From Candidatus Ozemibacter sibiricus (GTDB lineage: Bacteria > Muiribacteriota > Ozemobacteria > Ozemobacterales > Ozemobacteraceae): 64,000 nt of DNA. The position numbers and the translations under genes are program-made. Where the stretch lies: NCBI GenBank assembly GCA_003327425.1, contig QOQW01000025.1:1-64000 (forward strand). The letters are read 5' to 3'. Within the stretch, counting starts at the first letter, position 1; each line of letters starts with the position of its first letter. A model generated the notes under the pieces. That model did no database searches. It was not told where the DNA came from and saw nothing but the letters and a program-made list of their open reading frames with translations. Of the stretch, positions 9,202 to 17,004 are shown in pieces.

Positions 9202-9255
9202 GCCTCCGCCCGGCGCCGAGGGCGAGGCGACCCATCAAGAAGAATTTTTGCAAAA
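9202..9255 (-). promoter_or_regulatory. Shared motif plus hairpin, copy 4
   Basis: On the minus strand TTTTGCAAAAATTC (9242-9255) is followed by TTCTTG and, 14 bases downstream, an imperfect stem (GCCTCGCCC / GGGCGGAGGC, 9202-9228). It matches the element found at 13.0, 13.5, 18.8 and 21.1 kb. It lies about 180 bases upstream of the 37-aa peptide. The rest of 8.82-9.43 kb holds no other credible gene. Confidence 0.5.
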
Positions 9256-9433
9256 AGAAGCTGATGGCGCTGTCGTCGCGCGCGAAAGCTTCTGAGAAGG
9301 CCTGAAGGGGGGGGCCGAGCAGGGTAGGACGGCACCGCCCCGTGGCGGGCATGGGCTGGTTTGGTCGACCCATACCCGCTAACCGGGGATAAGCGCTGGT
9401 TCGATCCTCTCGATGCGTGGGCCTGGCCGGCCC

Positions 9434-10642
9434 GTTTCAATCCTCACTCACTCGAGGAGGGAGTGAAAGCATCCGGAGGATAGAGGAGGAGAGACAATGA
9501 GCCCGTTTCAATCCTCACTCACTCGAGGAGGGAGTGAAAGAGGTTCCAATCTCATCGGTGGTGCCGCTGCTGTTTTCGTTTCAATCCTCACTCACTCGAG
9601 GAGGGGGTGAAAGGGTTTTATGCAGACTTTTTTACCGTATGAAGATTTCGAAGTTTCAATCCTCACTCACTCGAGGAGGGGGTGAAAGGAGGATGCCCTC
9701 GCCGAGTACCTGGCGGAGACAGGACTGTTTCAATCCTCACTCACTCGAGGAGGGGGTGAAAGCATTCAATATGGAGGTGCTATATGCACAGCCCGTTTGT
9801 TTCAATCCTCACTCACTCGAGGAGGGGGTGAAAGGTGAGGGAGTCAGAACTCGGGGAGACCGTCGCGAAAGGTTTCAATCCTCACTCACTCGAGGAGGGG
9901 GTGAAAGGCGAACGGATTCAAGCGTCCTAAGAGGAAGTGAATCAGTTTCAATCCTCACTCACTCGAGGAGGGGGTGAAAGGAGTTGGATGCTCCAAGTTT
10001 GGGGGTAGGGAAATACTGTTTCAATCCTCACTCACTCGAGGAGGGGGTGAAAGAATCCGGGAGGAGTAACCATGCAGCAAATTGGCGCGGGGTTTCAATC
10101 CTCACTCACTCGAGGAGGGGGTGAAAGGAGGCTGCTAGCAACAACTTCAAGCGTCCGAAGAAGAGTTTCAATCCTCACTCACTCGAGGAGGGGGTGAAAG
10201 TTGCACATCTCACGGCCGACCCCCGGCGGCCGAAGTCCGTTTCAATCCTCACTCACTCGAGGAGGGGGTGAAAGTACGATCCCAAACTCGTAGAGGCGAT
10301 CAAGCAGATCCCGTTTCAATCCTCACTCACTCGAGGAGGGGGTGAAAGGTCTATCAAAGAGCAATGGGAGGTCAGTGCTGTGTCTTGTTTCAATCCTCAC
10401 TCACTCGAGGAGGGGGTGAAAGTTTGCTTAGCTCAATCCACATCCCCCCGTCATGGGAGGTTTCAATCCTCACTCACTCGAGGAGGGGGTGAAAGACTCT
10501 GTTTGACGAGGTTGTTCGTTTTGGAAGATTTTGCGTTTCAATCCTCACTCACTCGAGGAGGGGGTGAAAGGATCCTGGCAGAAAAAGCAAACGGGAAGAT
10601 CTTTTCGTTTCAATCCTCACTCACTCGAGGAGGGGGTGAAAG
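9434..10642 (-). CRISPR. CRISPR array 1, 17 repeats and 16 spacers
   Basis: 36-nt repeats begin GTTTCAATCCTCACTCACTC and end GAGGGGGTGAAAG on the plus strand; spacers are 35-39 nt. Read on the minus strand the repeat ends ATTGAAAC, the usual 5' tag of type III crRNAs, so transcription runs leftward. Consistent with that, the two variant repeats (GGAGGGAGTGAAAG) are at the low-coordinate, trailer end, and the leader is at the high-coordinate end. Spacers read on the plus strand look like sense coding sequence of phage-like genes, several containing a start codon. Confidence 0.98.
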
Positions 10643-10851
10643 GCCACCCCCTGAAGAAGGGCTTGCAATGCTTGAGACCGTGAACGTCAGCGTAAACCTT
10701 ATGGAATCTCACCCTTGCCGTGCACAAAATCTACAAAATCCCGCGAAAAATGTCAAGCCCAACCCTCATCCCGCCCCGACTTCGGGGTCAGCGTAAACCT
10801 CCACGAAGGAATGCGGGTTGGCGGGGGCACCGAACGTATACGCTGGAATGC
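10643..10851 (-). promoter_or_regulatory. Leader of array 1 with conserved element
   Basis: Between 10788 and 10845 lies an element shared with the leader of array 2: TCAGCGTAAACCT at the left, an internal stretch containing ATGCGGGTTG and GGGCACCGAA, and the inverted half-site GTATACGCTGG at the right. A further direct half-site GTCAGCGTAAACCTT is at 10686-10700, right beside the first repeat. This probably holds the array promoter and the Cas1-Cas2 integration signals. No gene is visible from 10643 to 11219. Confidence 0.7.
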
Positions 10852-11050
10852 GCCTTTTTTCATCCCGCAAGCATTTTCTCTACATTCGCTCATCCTCATG
10901 GCAAAGCCGTTACCAACGCTCACTTCATTGAAATCGCCATGTCGAGCCATTTGTCACCAGCACATAGCTCATTTTCCTTTTCCAGAGAGCTTCTCCCGCC
11001 TCCATCACCCGCCCGCCAAAATGTTCCACGCTCTCGGGCGTGTCTATCGT

Positions 11051-11072
11051 AAAACCGGCCCATTTTGGCCGG
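11051..11072 (-). terminator. Rho-independent terminator of the 11-13 kb genes
   Basis: On the minus strand CCGGCC, a six-base loop (AAAATG), then GGCCGG and TTTT. It lies about 150 bases past the stop of the 134-aa gene and marks the end of this leftward unit before the array 1 leader. Confidence 0.65.
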
Positions 11073-11090
11073 CCGATTCCGTCTAAAATA

Positions 11091-11161
11091 GGCCTGGAGA
11101 AAAGATTTCTCCCGATCCTGAATGGGGTACCGATCCAGGATCGGGGGGCTTTTCCCAGGCC
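11091..11161. other. 71-base imperfect palindrome
   Basis: Nested inverted repeats: GGCCTGGAGAAAAG at the left pairs with CTTTTCCCAGGCC at the right, and inside it CCCGATCCTG pairs with CCAGGATCGGG. It lies in the 3' untranslated region of the 134-aa gene, just before the terminator. It could be an RNA-stabilising hairpin or a second terminator. Confidence 0.6.
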
Positions 11162-11219
11162 GAGGGGCGGCCTCCATTCTCAGAGCCTGCTCACCAGCCT
11201 TGCGCTTCGCGGTCTGGCC

Positions 11220-11624
11220 TCATTCCCAGGGCTTGACCTCCAATTCAGGCGGGAACCGGAAAGACGGCGGAGGTTGGAACTGCTGATCGATGAAATCATC
11301 CGGAGGCGATAGGAAAACCGGGGGCGGGTCGACCAGGAAGAAATACGCCGCCAACGCCACGGCACAACCAAGCACTGTTCCACTGATGTTGGGGACCAAG
11401 TTCGGAGGTGGGCCACGCTTGCTCACTTCTATCAGCACCGCCAAAACACTTTTGAGCTGAACCATGGCCTCGTAGGTCGTGAGCGCTTTTTCCAAGGGAA
11501 GAAGAGCCTTTGCCGGAGCCCGAGCCAAGGCCTTGGTGGCCGCGACGGCCTTGCCGCCGGCCAGAACAGGAGAACTCAGCGCCAGAACGCAGATCAGAAC
11601 GAGAATCAGAGCGTGAATTTTCAT
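11220..11624 (-). CDS. 134-aa exported or membrane protein
   Basis: The start ATG (11622-11624) overlaps the upstream stop as ATGA, with AGGAGG upstream. Residues 1-22 are a signal peptide (HALILVLICVLALSSPVLAG), followed by an Ala/Lys helix, then a membrane segment near 82-98 (GTVLGCAVALAAYFFLV) and a Pro-rich tail. No family recognised. It is the last gene before the terminators and is probably translated together with the 408-aa repeat protein. Confidence 0.75.
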   Translation of the reverse strand: MKIHALILVLICVLALSSPVLAGGKAVAATKALARAPAKALLPLEKALTTYEAMVQLKSVLAVLIEVSKRGPPPNLVPNISGTVLGCAVALAAYFFLVDPPPVFLSPPDDFIDQQFQPPPSFRFPPELEVKPWE

Positions 11625-12847
11625 ATTTCCTCCTTCTCTTCAGGGCCTTTTTCCTGGTCACATCGAACCACCGATGGATCATTTGGGTTCTGAGAGGGTT
11701 CGGTCGTCTTCCTGGCCTCGTCTGCGCGATCGTCATGGACAGAATGGGAAGCCAGGGGGGAAGGCGGCATCGCTCGCTCTTCCCCAGGAACGACCGCGAC
11801 GATCTTGGCGGGCTGAGCCACGGGTCCTTCCGGAGGAGGTTCCCGCCAGGCCGCGATCAGACCTCCGATAGCGGACTGCAGAGCGGGCCATCCCCAACGG
11901 ATGAAGAGAAGGCCAAGCAGCATGGCCAGAATGCCGTTCCGCCCAAAGACGGCCAGCAGGCGATCGAGCACGCCGAGACCGACCGTGCCAGCCACCTCCA
12001 GGCCTTTTTCCACCGTGCGCGGCACCGTCGTCACGAGCACCGGCTTCACCACCTCCTGGCTGACCGTGCGAACCAGGCGATCGCCGGCCATCAGGTACGG
12101 TTCGGGGTTGGCGAGCACCGCCGTCAGGGCGAGCCCACCGGCTGCCAGACCCTTATGCTGCTCGAGATAACGGACGAAGCGATCCCCATAGGTGGTCAGA
12201 ACACGGATGAACCCAGCATCCTGACCTTGGCGCAGAGCGGCCTGCCAGGCCGGGCCGATGGTGGAACCGTGCATTCTCAGGTAGTAGAGGCCCCGCGCTC
12301 CCATGCGTTCGATCAAGAGGGCGCCGTCGTCGCCGAACGCCACCGCCAATCTGACCGCCTCATCGGCGAAGGCCGGCCCGACCTTCTGCAGAACACGCCC
12401 CGCCGCTTTCGCCACCTGCGGAGGCAGAGCCTTCCCTTTCGGGAGGCGGTGCCCCAACAGGCCTGCCCGCCGACCGTTGCGCGCCAGATCGTCAGCCAGA
12501 TCATCGGCCAGATCATCGGCAGCCGGCGGAACCCTTCGGGCCAGGCGGCTCGCCTCATCCGCCAGGTCGTCAGCCGCTTGCGGAGCCCTTCGGGCCAGCC
12601 GGCCCACATCATCCGCTAGATCGTCGGCGACCGACGGGGCCCGTTTGGCCAACCGAGCGGCGTCATCGGCCAGATCATCGACCACCGTCGGCGCCCGGCT
12701 CAACCATCGCGCGACATCGTCGGCCAGTCGCGCCCCACCTGAGATGATCGGCGGGAAGATCTCAGGAACGATCCGCGCCTGAACCGGAACCGGGGCCTGC
12801 AGCAGAACAAACCCGATCAGACCGAATACCCAGAGGATACGTTTCAT
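11621..12847 (-). CDS. 408-aa exported protein with 18-residue helical repeats
   Basis: Start ATG 12845-12847 follows GGAGG; the longer open frame upstream is non-coding. Signal peptide 1-24 (ILWVFGLIGFVLLQAPVPVQA). Residues about 41-130 hold five tandem 18-residue units of the form DDLADDxxRLARRAPxxA, encoded by 54-bp repeats. A helical domain follows, then a membrane segment near 335-355 (GILAMLLGLLFIRWGWPAL) and a cytoplasmic-type charged tail. No family recognised. The alternating Asp-Asp / Arg-Arg repeats should form charged amphipathic helices, perhaps an oligomer or pore-forming stalk (inference). The gene follows the shared promoter-like motif at 12.97 kb. Confidence 0.8.
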   Translation of the reverse strand: MKRILWVFGLIGFVLLQAPVPVQARIVPEIFPPIISGGARLADDVARWLSRAPTVVDDLADDAARLAKRAPSVADDLADDVGRLARRAPQAADDLADEASRLARRVPPAADDLADDLADDLARNGRRAGLLGHRLPKGKALPPQVAKAAGRVLQKVGPAFADEAVRLAVAFGDDGALLIERMGARGLYYLRMHGSTIGPAWQAALRQGQDAGFIRVLTTYGDRFVRYLEQHKGLAAGGLALTAVLANPEPYLMAGDRLVRTVSQEVVKPVLVTTVPRTVEKGLEVAGTVGLGVLDRLLAVFGRNGILAMLLGLLFIRWGWPALQSAIGGLIAAWREPPPEGPVAQPAKIVAVVPGEERAMPPSPLASHSVHDDRADEARKTTEPSQNPNDPSVVRCDQEKGPEEKEEI

Positions 12848-12969
12848 GTTGAACCTCCATGCACTGTTGTGTATGAGATGGCTGGAAGACGGAGCAGCCC
12901 ACCACCCGGTCTGATAGGTCGGTGGTGGCCAGGGTGGTGGCCAGGCGCCCCGACCAGCCTCGACAGTAC

Positions 12970-12983
12970 GAAAATTTGCCAAA
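12970..12983 (-). promoter_or_regulatory. Shared motif, copy 3
   Basis: TTTGGCAAATTTTC on the minus strand, 123 bases upstream of the 408-aa protein. An inverted repeat (CCACCACC...GGTGGTGG, about 12902-12938) lies between the motif and the gene, farther away than in the other copies. Confidence 0.5.
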
Positions 12984-13039
12984 AGGTTGGCCACCTTCGT
13001 CGATCGGAAGGAAGAGCCGGGGGCGTTGGAAGAAGCCGT

Positions 13040-13402
13040 TCAGGGGACGAGGCACCGGATCGCCCGCCCGTACGCCTCGGCCAGGGTCGAGCACAGGCCA
13101 TCCGCACTGCATTCCATGATGGTCAGCAGCCCTGAGGTCGAGGCATCGCCGTACAAGAGGCCTCTTTCCAGTGCATTCAGCGCGGCGAGGATCTTGGCCT
13201 TGGCCTGGGATCGGGTCAAGATTTCGGTGGAAAACCGCGAAATCAACACCCCCCGGAAGAACTGTTCGACGATTCGCGCCAGACCTGTCTTGCCAGAACC
13301 GATGCCGATCGAGGTCCCTCTGCGACGAGAGCAACGCCGAGAAAAAACGCGGGCGATGGCAGGCAGGGCCCCGCCATCGCCCGGCACCACTGCGCCGCTC
13401 GC
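13040..13402 (-). pseudogene. Broken copy of the 374-aa membrane protein
   Basis: The frame ends with about 55 residues clearly homologous to the C-terminus of the 374-aa protein at 7.7 kb (ILAALNALERGLLYGDASTS versus IISALDSLEHGLVHGDFSTP; ending GRAIRCLVP versus LRAIQRIVN). The middle of the protein is missing. The frame is continuous with the 26-aa peptide upstream except for one in-frame TAA at 13403-13405. I read it as a deletion remnant. An own start (GTG 13388-13390) would give 116 aa but has no ribosome binding site. Confidence 0.65.
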
Positions 13403-13483
13403 TTACCCGCGCTTGCTGCCGTCGCTGCAGATCAGCTCGAGGACGAGCAGCGCCACCGTCAGGATCAGGTTCCAGTTCTTCAT
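13403..13483 (-). CDS. 26-aa hydrophobic peptide
   Basis: ATG 13481-13483 with AAGGAGG seven bases upstream. Peptide MKNWNLILTVALLVLELICS plus six residues, then TAA: a single membrane helix or signal peptide. It may be the surviving N-terminus of the broken gene downstream or a real small peptide. The ribosome binding site is well preserved and the shared motif lies 57 bases upstream. Confidence 0.4.
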   Translation of the reverse strand: MKNWNLILTVALLVLELICSDGSKRG

Positions 13484-13508
13484 GGTTTCCCTCCTTATTA
13501 GAAGTGTT

Positions 13509-13553
13509 GCCGGCCTGCACAGCCGGCGGATCCAACTAAGACAATTTGCCAAT
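13509..13553 (-). promoter_or_regulatory. Shared motif plus hairpin, copy 2
   Basis: On the minus strand ATTGGCAAATTGTC (13540-13553), then 12 bases downstream a perfect GCCGGC / GCCGGC stem with a 7-base loop (13509-13527), then AAGGAGG and the ATG of the 26-aa peptide. The GGATCCG between motif and stem resembles the TGATCCG of copy 1. Confidence 0.55.
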
Positions 13554-13584
13554 GGGCGGGGCGCCCCACCGCCGACCGTCGCGC

Positions 13585-14601
13585 TCAGGGCTGGGCCCCC
13601 GCCGAGGGCTGCAGCACCTCGGCCAGCGGCCGCTCGGGGTGGAGCATCACCCCGCGCACGCCCCGAGCCACGGTGCGCAGCGCTTGCCTGACCGTGGGCG
13701 ACCCCGCCGAGCGCAAAGCCAGAGGCGCGGCCAGGCGCTCGCCGAACACCGCCACGAACCGCGGCAGGGCCGCGGGCTGCAGAAACACCGCGCCATCGAC
13801 GTCCTGCCGGAAGTCCTTCGTCGTGAAGGTGGCCAGATTCATGCGGGCCAGCACCAGCTCATCGACGATCCACCGGAACGGCTCCATGAGATCGAGCGCC
13901 AGCGAGCAACGCCCATCCTTCACCGCATGCAGGCCGCCAATGTACGGGTCCAGCCCGGCCAGCAGAACGGCGCTCAGCACCTCGGTGTACAACAGCGTGT
14001 AGCCCAGGCTCAGCAACGCATTCACCGGGTCGCGGGGCGGACGCCGGTTCCGGCCTCGGAACCCGAAATCGAAGGTGAACAGACGCCCATACCCCTCGAA
14101 GTATTTCCGGGTGGCCGTCCCTTCGAGACCCAGCAGGCCATCGACCGTCGTCTCGGCGTCGAGCAGGTCGAGAGCCGCGAGCAGGAATTCGATGACATCG
14201 GCCATGCCGATCTTGCGATTCCGGCTCCAGGCTCTGACCCGCTCGAGCTGGGTCTTGAGCTTGGCGCGCACGATCTCGCGCGCGAACGGCACGCGCGTGC
14301 GCGAGCGGCTCAGATGCCGGTACTGCCGCACGCGCAGGGCGGCCCGATGGCCGGGCTCGGGGCCGACGCAGCCGCGGTGCCGGCCTTGCCGGGTCAGGAA
14401 GTGCAGCACCGGCCCCTCTGACAAGGCCAGGCGCAAGACCGCATTGGTCACCTCGACCCCGCCGAACAGCCAGACGGCATGCAGCTTGAAGGCGGGCACC
14501 TCGGCCCGGACGACGCCCTCGGCATCGCGCACCTGCAGCCGCCCGCCCAGCCGGTGCACGCTCGCTCCCTGCAGATCAACGCTCAGCACTCCTGCCTCCA
14601 T
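13585..14601 (-). CDS. cas1: CRISPR integrase Cas1
   Basis: 338 aa, overlapping the end of the primase-polymerase gene by 26 bases. Cas1 integrates new spacers with Cas2. The active-site residues are visible: E160 in GLEGTATRKYFEGY, H225 in GLHAVKDGRCSLALDLMEPF, and D237/E240 in the same helix. The N-terminal beta-domain (residues 1-80) has the usual VSVHRLGGRL / FGGVEVT pattern. No reverse transcriptase domain is fused. It sits in an adaptation operon after Cas2 and a primase-polymerase, a linkage known for type III-associated loci. The nearest array ends are array 1 and array 2 on either side. Confidence 0.97.
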   Translation of the reverse strand: MEAGVLSVDLQGASVHRLGGRLQVRDAEGVVRAEVPAFKLHAVWLFGGVEVTNAVLRLALSEGPVLHFLTRQGRHRGCVGPEPGHRAALRVRQYRHLSRSRTRVPFAREIVRAKLKTQLERVRAWSRNRKIGMADVIEFLLAALDLLDAETTVDGLLGLEGTATRKYFEGYGRLFTFDFGFRGRNRRPPRDPVNALLSLGYTLLYTEVLSAVLLAGLDPYIGGLHAVKDGRCSLALDLMEPFRWIVDELVLARMNLATFTTKDFRQDVDGAVFLQPAALPRFVAVFGERLAAPLALRSAGSPTVRQALRTVARGVRGVMLHPERPLAEVLQPSAGAQP

Positions 14602-16525
14602 GGCGCACTCCCTCCCCTTCTTCCGATCCGGGCGAACCGGGGCCGGCCCCCCGCTGCTTGACCTCTTCGAGCCAGCGGCGCAGGCTGTCGAGACGTCGCT
14701 TTTCCCGCTCGACCCGCGCCTCTTGCGCCGCGATCAGGTCGGTAGGAACCACGCCCATCGCGCGTCTGGCGGGCTCGCCCGCGACCGTTCCTCCCCCCCC
14801 GGCGCTTTCCGACCCTTGCCCGGCCGAGGGGATACCGAATGGGACTTTGGCTTCACATTCGGGAATGATGCCGGCATGGATCAGCGGCGAGGCATACTGC
14901 TTGGGCGACAGGTGGAACTCGCAGCGGCAGGCGATGCTTCCCCCCAGGTGGGCCAGCCGTTGCCGCACCTTGTGGCACGAGATGATGGTCGGGCCGACCG
15001 CGTTCAGCTTGGCCAGGCCCCAATCGGGATCATAGGCCCCGCCGAGTCCCATGAGCTGATGGAAGAAGATCTCCCCATCTTCGCCCAGCGGCTTGAGCAG
15101 GTAGGCCAGCACATGGGCCTCGGCCTCGGCCAGGGGCTGCCCTTCGCGAGCCTTGGCAACGAGGTGGAAGAGCAGCGCGCAGCTTCGCACCATCTGATCG
15201 AGGCGTTCGGGCAGCTCGGCCGGGAAGCGGGCCGCCGCCGGCGGCAGCACGCGCGGTTGGGTCGGCAGCGGAATGATGCGGGCGCGGGCAGCCGGCCCGG
15301 TGGGGGCGGCGGGCAGGCGATCGAGCGCCAGACGGCCGATCACCTGCCGGAACTCGTCGGTCGACAGGGCGACCACCTGCTGCAAGTAGGCGCCGGGGTC
15401 TGGGTGCGGTTCGAGCGTGGACGGCACCAGGAACAGGCTGCGGCCCCCCGTGGCTTGATGGATGCCCAGGGGCAGCTTGACCAGATTGCCGAACCCTTTG
15501 CCGGTCAGGCGATCCTGGGCGGGGAAGAGGTCGATCTGCACGCCGACAGGGAGGGCGATGCTGCCGATTACGGCCTGGGCGACCGCGCGCACGTGGCGGG
15601 CCGGCACCGCCGCAGCCAGGAAGCCCCAGAGGTGGTACCCCTTCTGCCCGCTCTTTTCGGGATAGAGCGGCCAGCCGGCGGCCGCGAAACGGTCGAGCAG
15701 GGTGCGCACCACCTGGCGCAGGCCGGTGTCGAGTTCCTCGGTTCGCGTGCCGTCGAGGTAGGCGGGCAGATGGGCCTTGGCCACATCGACATCGAGACAG
15801 AGCAAGCGAGTCTCGGAGGCATGATCGAGCAGATAGATGCCCAGCGTCTCGCGACCCTCCAGGTGGCCGAGCACGATTTCGGGCCGGAGCGGTTCATGAA
15901 CGGGCACATACCCGTACGACCCGGTGCGGAAGCGGGTCTGTCGCGCGTAGGCGTCTTCTTTGCCCCGGAACAGGGCGAACAGGCGGGCGGCCAGCTCCGG
16001 GGTCGGGCGCCCTTCGCCGGCCAGGGCATATTCATCGAGCAGGGCCGACAGGGCCACGCGGCGCTGGGTGCGACTCACCGCCTGCTGCTGCAGGCGTTGC
16101 AGGGTGGCGAGCGAGACCGTGCCGGGCGCGGTCGTCTCGGCCAGGCGAGCCGCGGTCAGGGCGCCCTGCAGGTCGCCGACCGCTTCCAGCGCTTCCAGCC
16201 AGGGCTCCAACAGGACGGCGGGAGTGGACGGCCCCAGCGGGCCGGCGGCTTTCTCCAAGACGGCGATGGCTTCGGGCGCCCGCCCGAGGGTCACCAGCAG
16301 GCCGGCCCGCGCCGCCGCCAACGGCAGAGGTTCCTGGCCTTCGAGCGCTTCGAGGTAGCGCAGCGCGTCTTCGGGCTGGTTGCGCACCAGCAGCAGGCGG
16401 ACTTTCGACCGATGCGCCTCGAGATCGGCGGGCGAGCGGGCCAGCGCCTCGTCGACCAGCCGCTCGGCGGCTTCGAGATTCCCTTCGAAGATCAGACGGT
16501 TGACCGTGGCCGACAGAGATGACAT
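14576..16525 (-). CDS. CRISPR-associated primase-polymerase (TPR-PrimPol, CAPP)
   Basis: 649 aa from ATG 16523-16525, six bases after AAGGAGG. Residues 10-150 are TPR-like helical pairs. The archaeo-eukaryotic primase domain follows: catalytic DVD at about 245-247 (LCLDVDVAK), SGQKGYHLW at about 292-300, and KLPLGIHQATGG near 350-360, the third acidic/basic site of AEP enzymes. A C-terminal helical domain contains clustered Cys/His (ISCHKVRQRL, ACRCEF) that could bind a metal. Enzymes of this family make primers and fill DNA, and are found beside Cas1-Cas2, where a role in preparing or completing new spacers has been proposed. Cytoplasmic. Confidence 0.93.
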   Translation of the reverse strand: MSSLSATVNRLIFEGNLEAAERLVDEALARSPADLEAHRSKVRLLLVRNQPEDALRYLEALEGQEPLPLAAARAGLLVTLGRAPEAIAVLEKAAGPLGPSTPAVLLEPWLEALEAVGDLQGALTAARLAETTAPGTVSLATLQRLQQQAVSRTQRRVALSALLDEYALAGEGRPTPELAARLFALFRGKEDAYARQTRFRTGSYGYVPVHEPLRPEIVLGHLEGRETLGIYLLDHASETRLLCLDVDVAKAHLPAYLDGTRTEELDTGLRQVVRTLLDRFAAAGWPLYPEKSGQKGYHLWGFLAAAVPARHVRAVAQAVIGSIALPVGVQIDLFPAQDRLTGKGFGNLVKLPLGIHQATGGRSLFLVPSTLEPHPDPGAYLQQVVALSTDEFRQVIGRLALDRLPAAPTGPAARARIIPLPTQPRVLPPAAARFPAELPERLDQMVRSCALLFHLVAKAREGQPLAEAEAHVLAYLLKPLGEDGEIFFHQLMGLGGAYDPDWGLAKLNAVGPTIISCHKVRQRLAHLGGSIACRCEFHLSPKQYASPLIHAGIIPECEAKVPFGIPSAGQGSESAGGGGTVAGEPARRAMGVVPTDLIAAQEARVEREKRRLDSLRRWLEEVKQRGAGPGSPGSEEGEGVRHGGRSAER

Positions 16526-16616
16526 GTCATTCCTCCTTGCAGACATCAGGATGGCGGGCGACCAGGGAAAAAGGCCGTCCGACCAGAGCCAGGCCGGACG
16601 GCGGAGAGGGATCCTC

Positions 16617-16979
16617 TCACTTTCCCTGCTCGGGAGCTCCCGGAACGACCTCCGGCGAGCTGTCCCACGGCACCGGCGTCGACCGCTCGGGCGCGGGCGA
16701 CGCGGTCACGATGACGACCGGACGATCGGTTTCGAGCGGGGGCAGGCCGATGACGGTGGTGGCATGCCAGGAGCTGGGAGGCATGCGGTAGATGCGGACG
16801 CTATCCACTTTCGGGTCCATCAATCGGCGGATCCGGGTCACCAGGTCCTGGAAGCGGCTCGGAGCGAGGCGGCCCTCGAAGACGCTCTCCTGGACATGGG
16901 CCAGATGGTCTTTGAGCAGGTTCATGAGCTGGCGCCGCCGCCGATCGGAGGGAGAGTCGTAGGCGATGATGAAGTACAT
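16617..16979 (-). CDS. cas2: Cas2 with extended C-terminal tail
   Basis: 120 aa from ATG 16977-16979, six bases after GGGAGG; a GTG at 16985 is possible but lies inside that spacing. Residues 1-70 are a Cas2 ferredoxin fold: YFIIAYDSPSDRRRRQLMNL with the conserved Asp after beta-1, then VQESVFEG and VRIYRMP. Residues 75-120 are a Pro/Ser/Val tail beyond the usual 90-aa length, of unknown role. Forms the integration complex with Cas1. Confidence 0.93.
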   Translation of the reverse strand: MYFIIAYDSPSDRRRRQLMNLLKDHLAHVQESVFEGRLAPSRFQDLVTRIRRLMDPKVDSVRIYRMPPSSWHATTVIGLPPLETDRPVVIVTASPAPERSTPVPWDSSPEVVPGAPEQGK

Positions 16980-17004
16980 GGCCACCCTCCCGCGCCGGCA
17001 TGGG

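Noticed and set aside
9534-10796. Open frames through CRISPR array 1 giving repeated peptides
   Set aside because: Translations of repeats and spacers (SSLTRGGGER, NPHSLEEGVK); not genes.
12762-13535. 257-codon minus-strand frame
   Set aside because: No ribosome binding site and overlaps the clearer 26-aa peptide, pseudogene and 408-aa gene in another frame.
13585-14601. Reverse transcriptase-Cas1 fusion
   Set aside because: Cas1 is of normal length with no RT domain, and no RT gene is adjacent.
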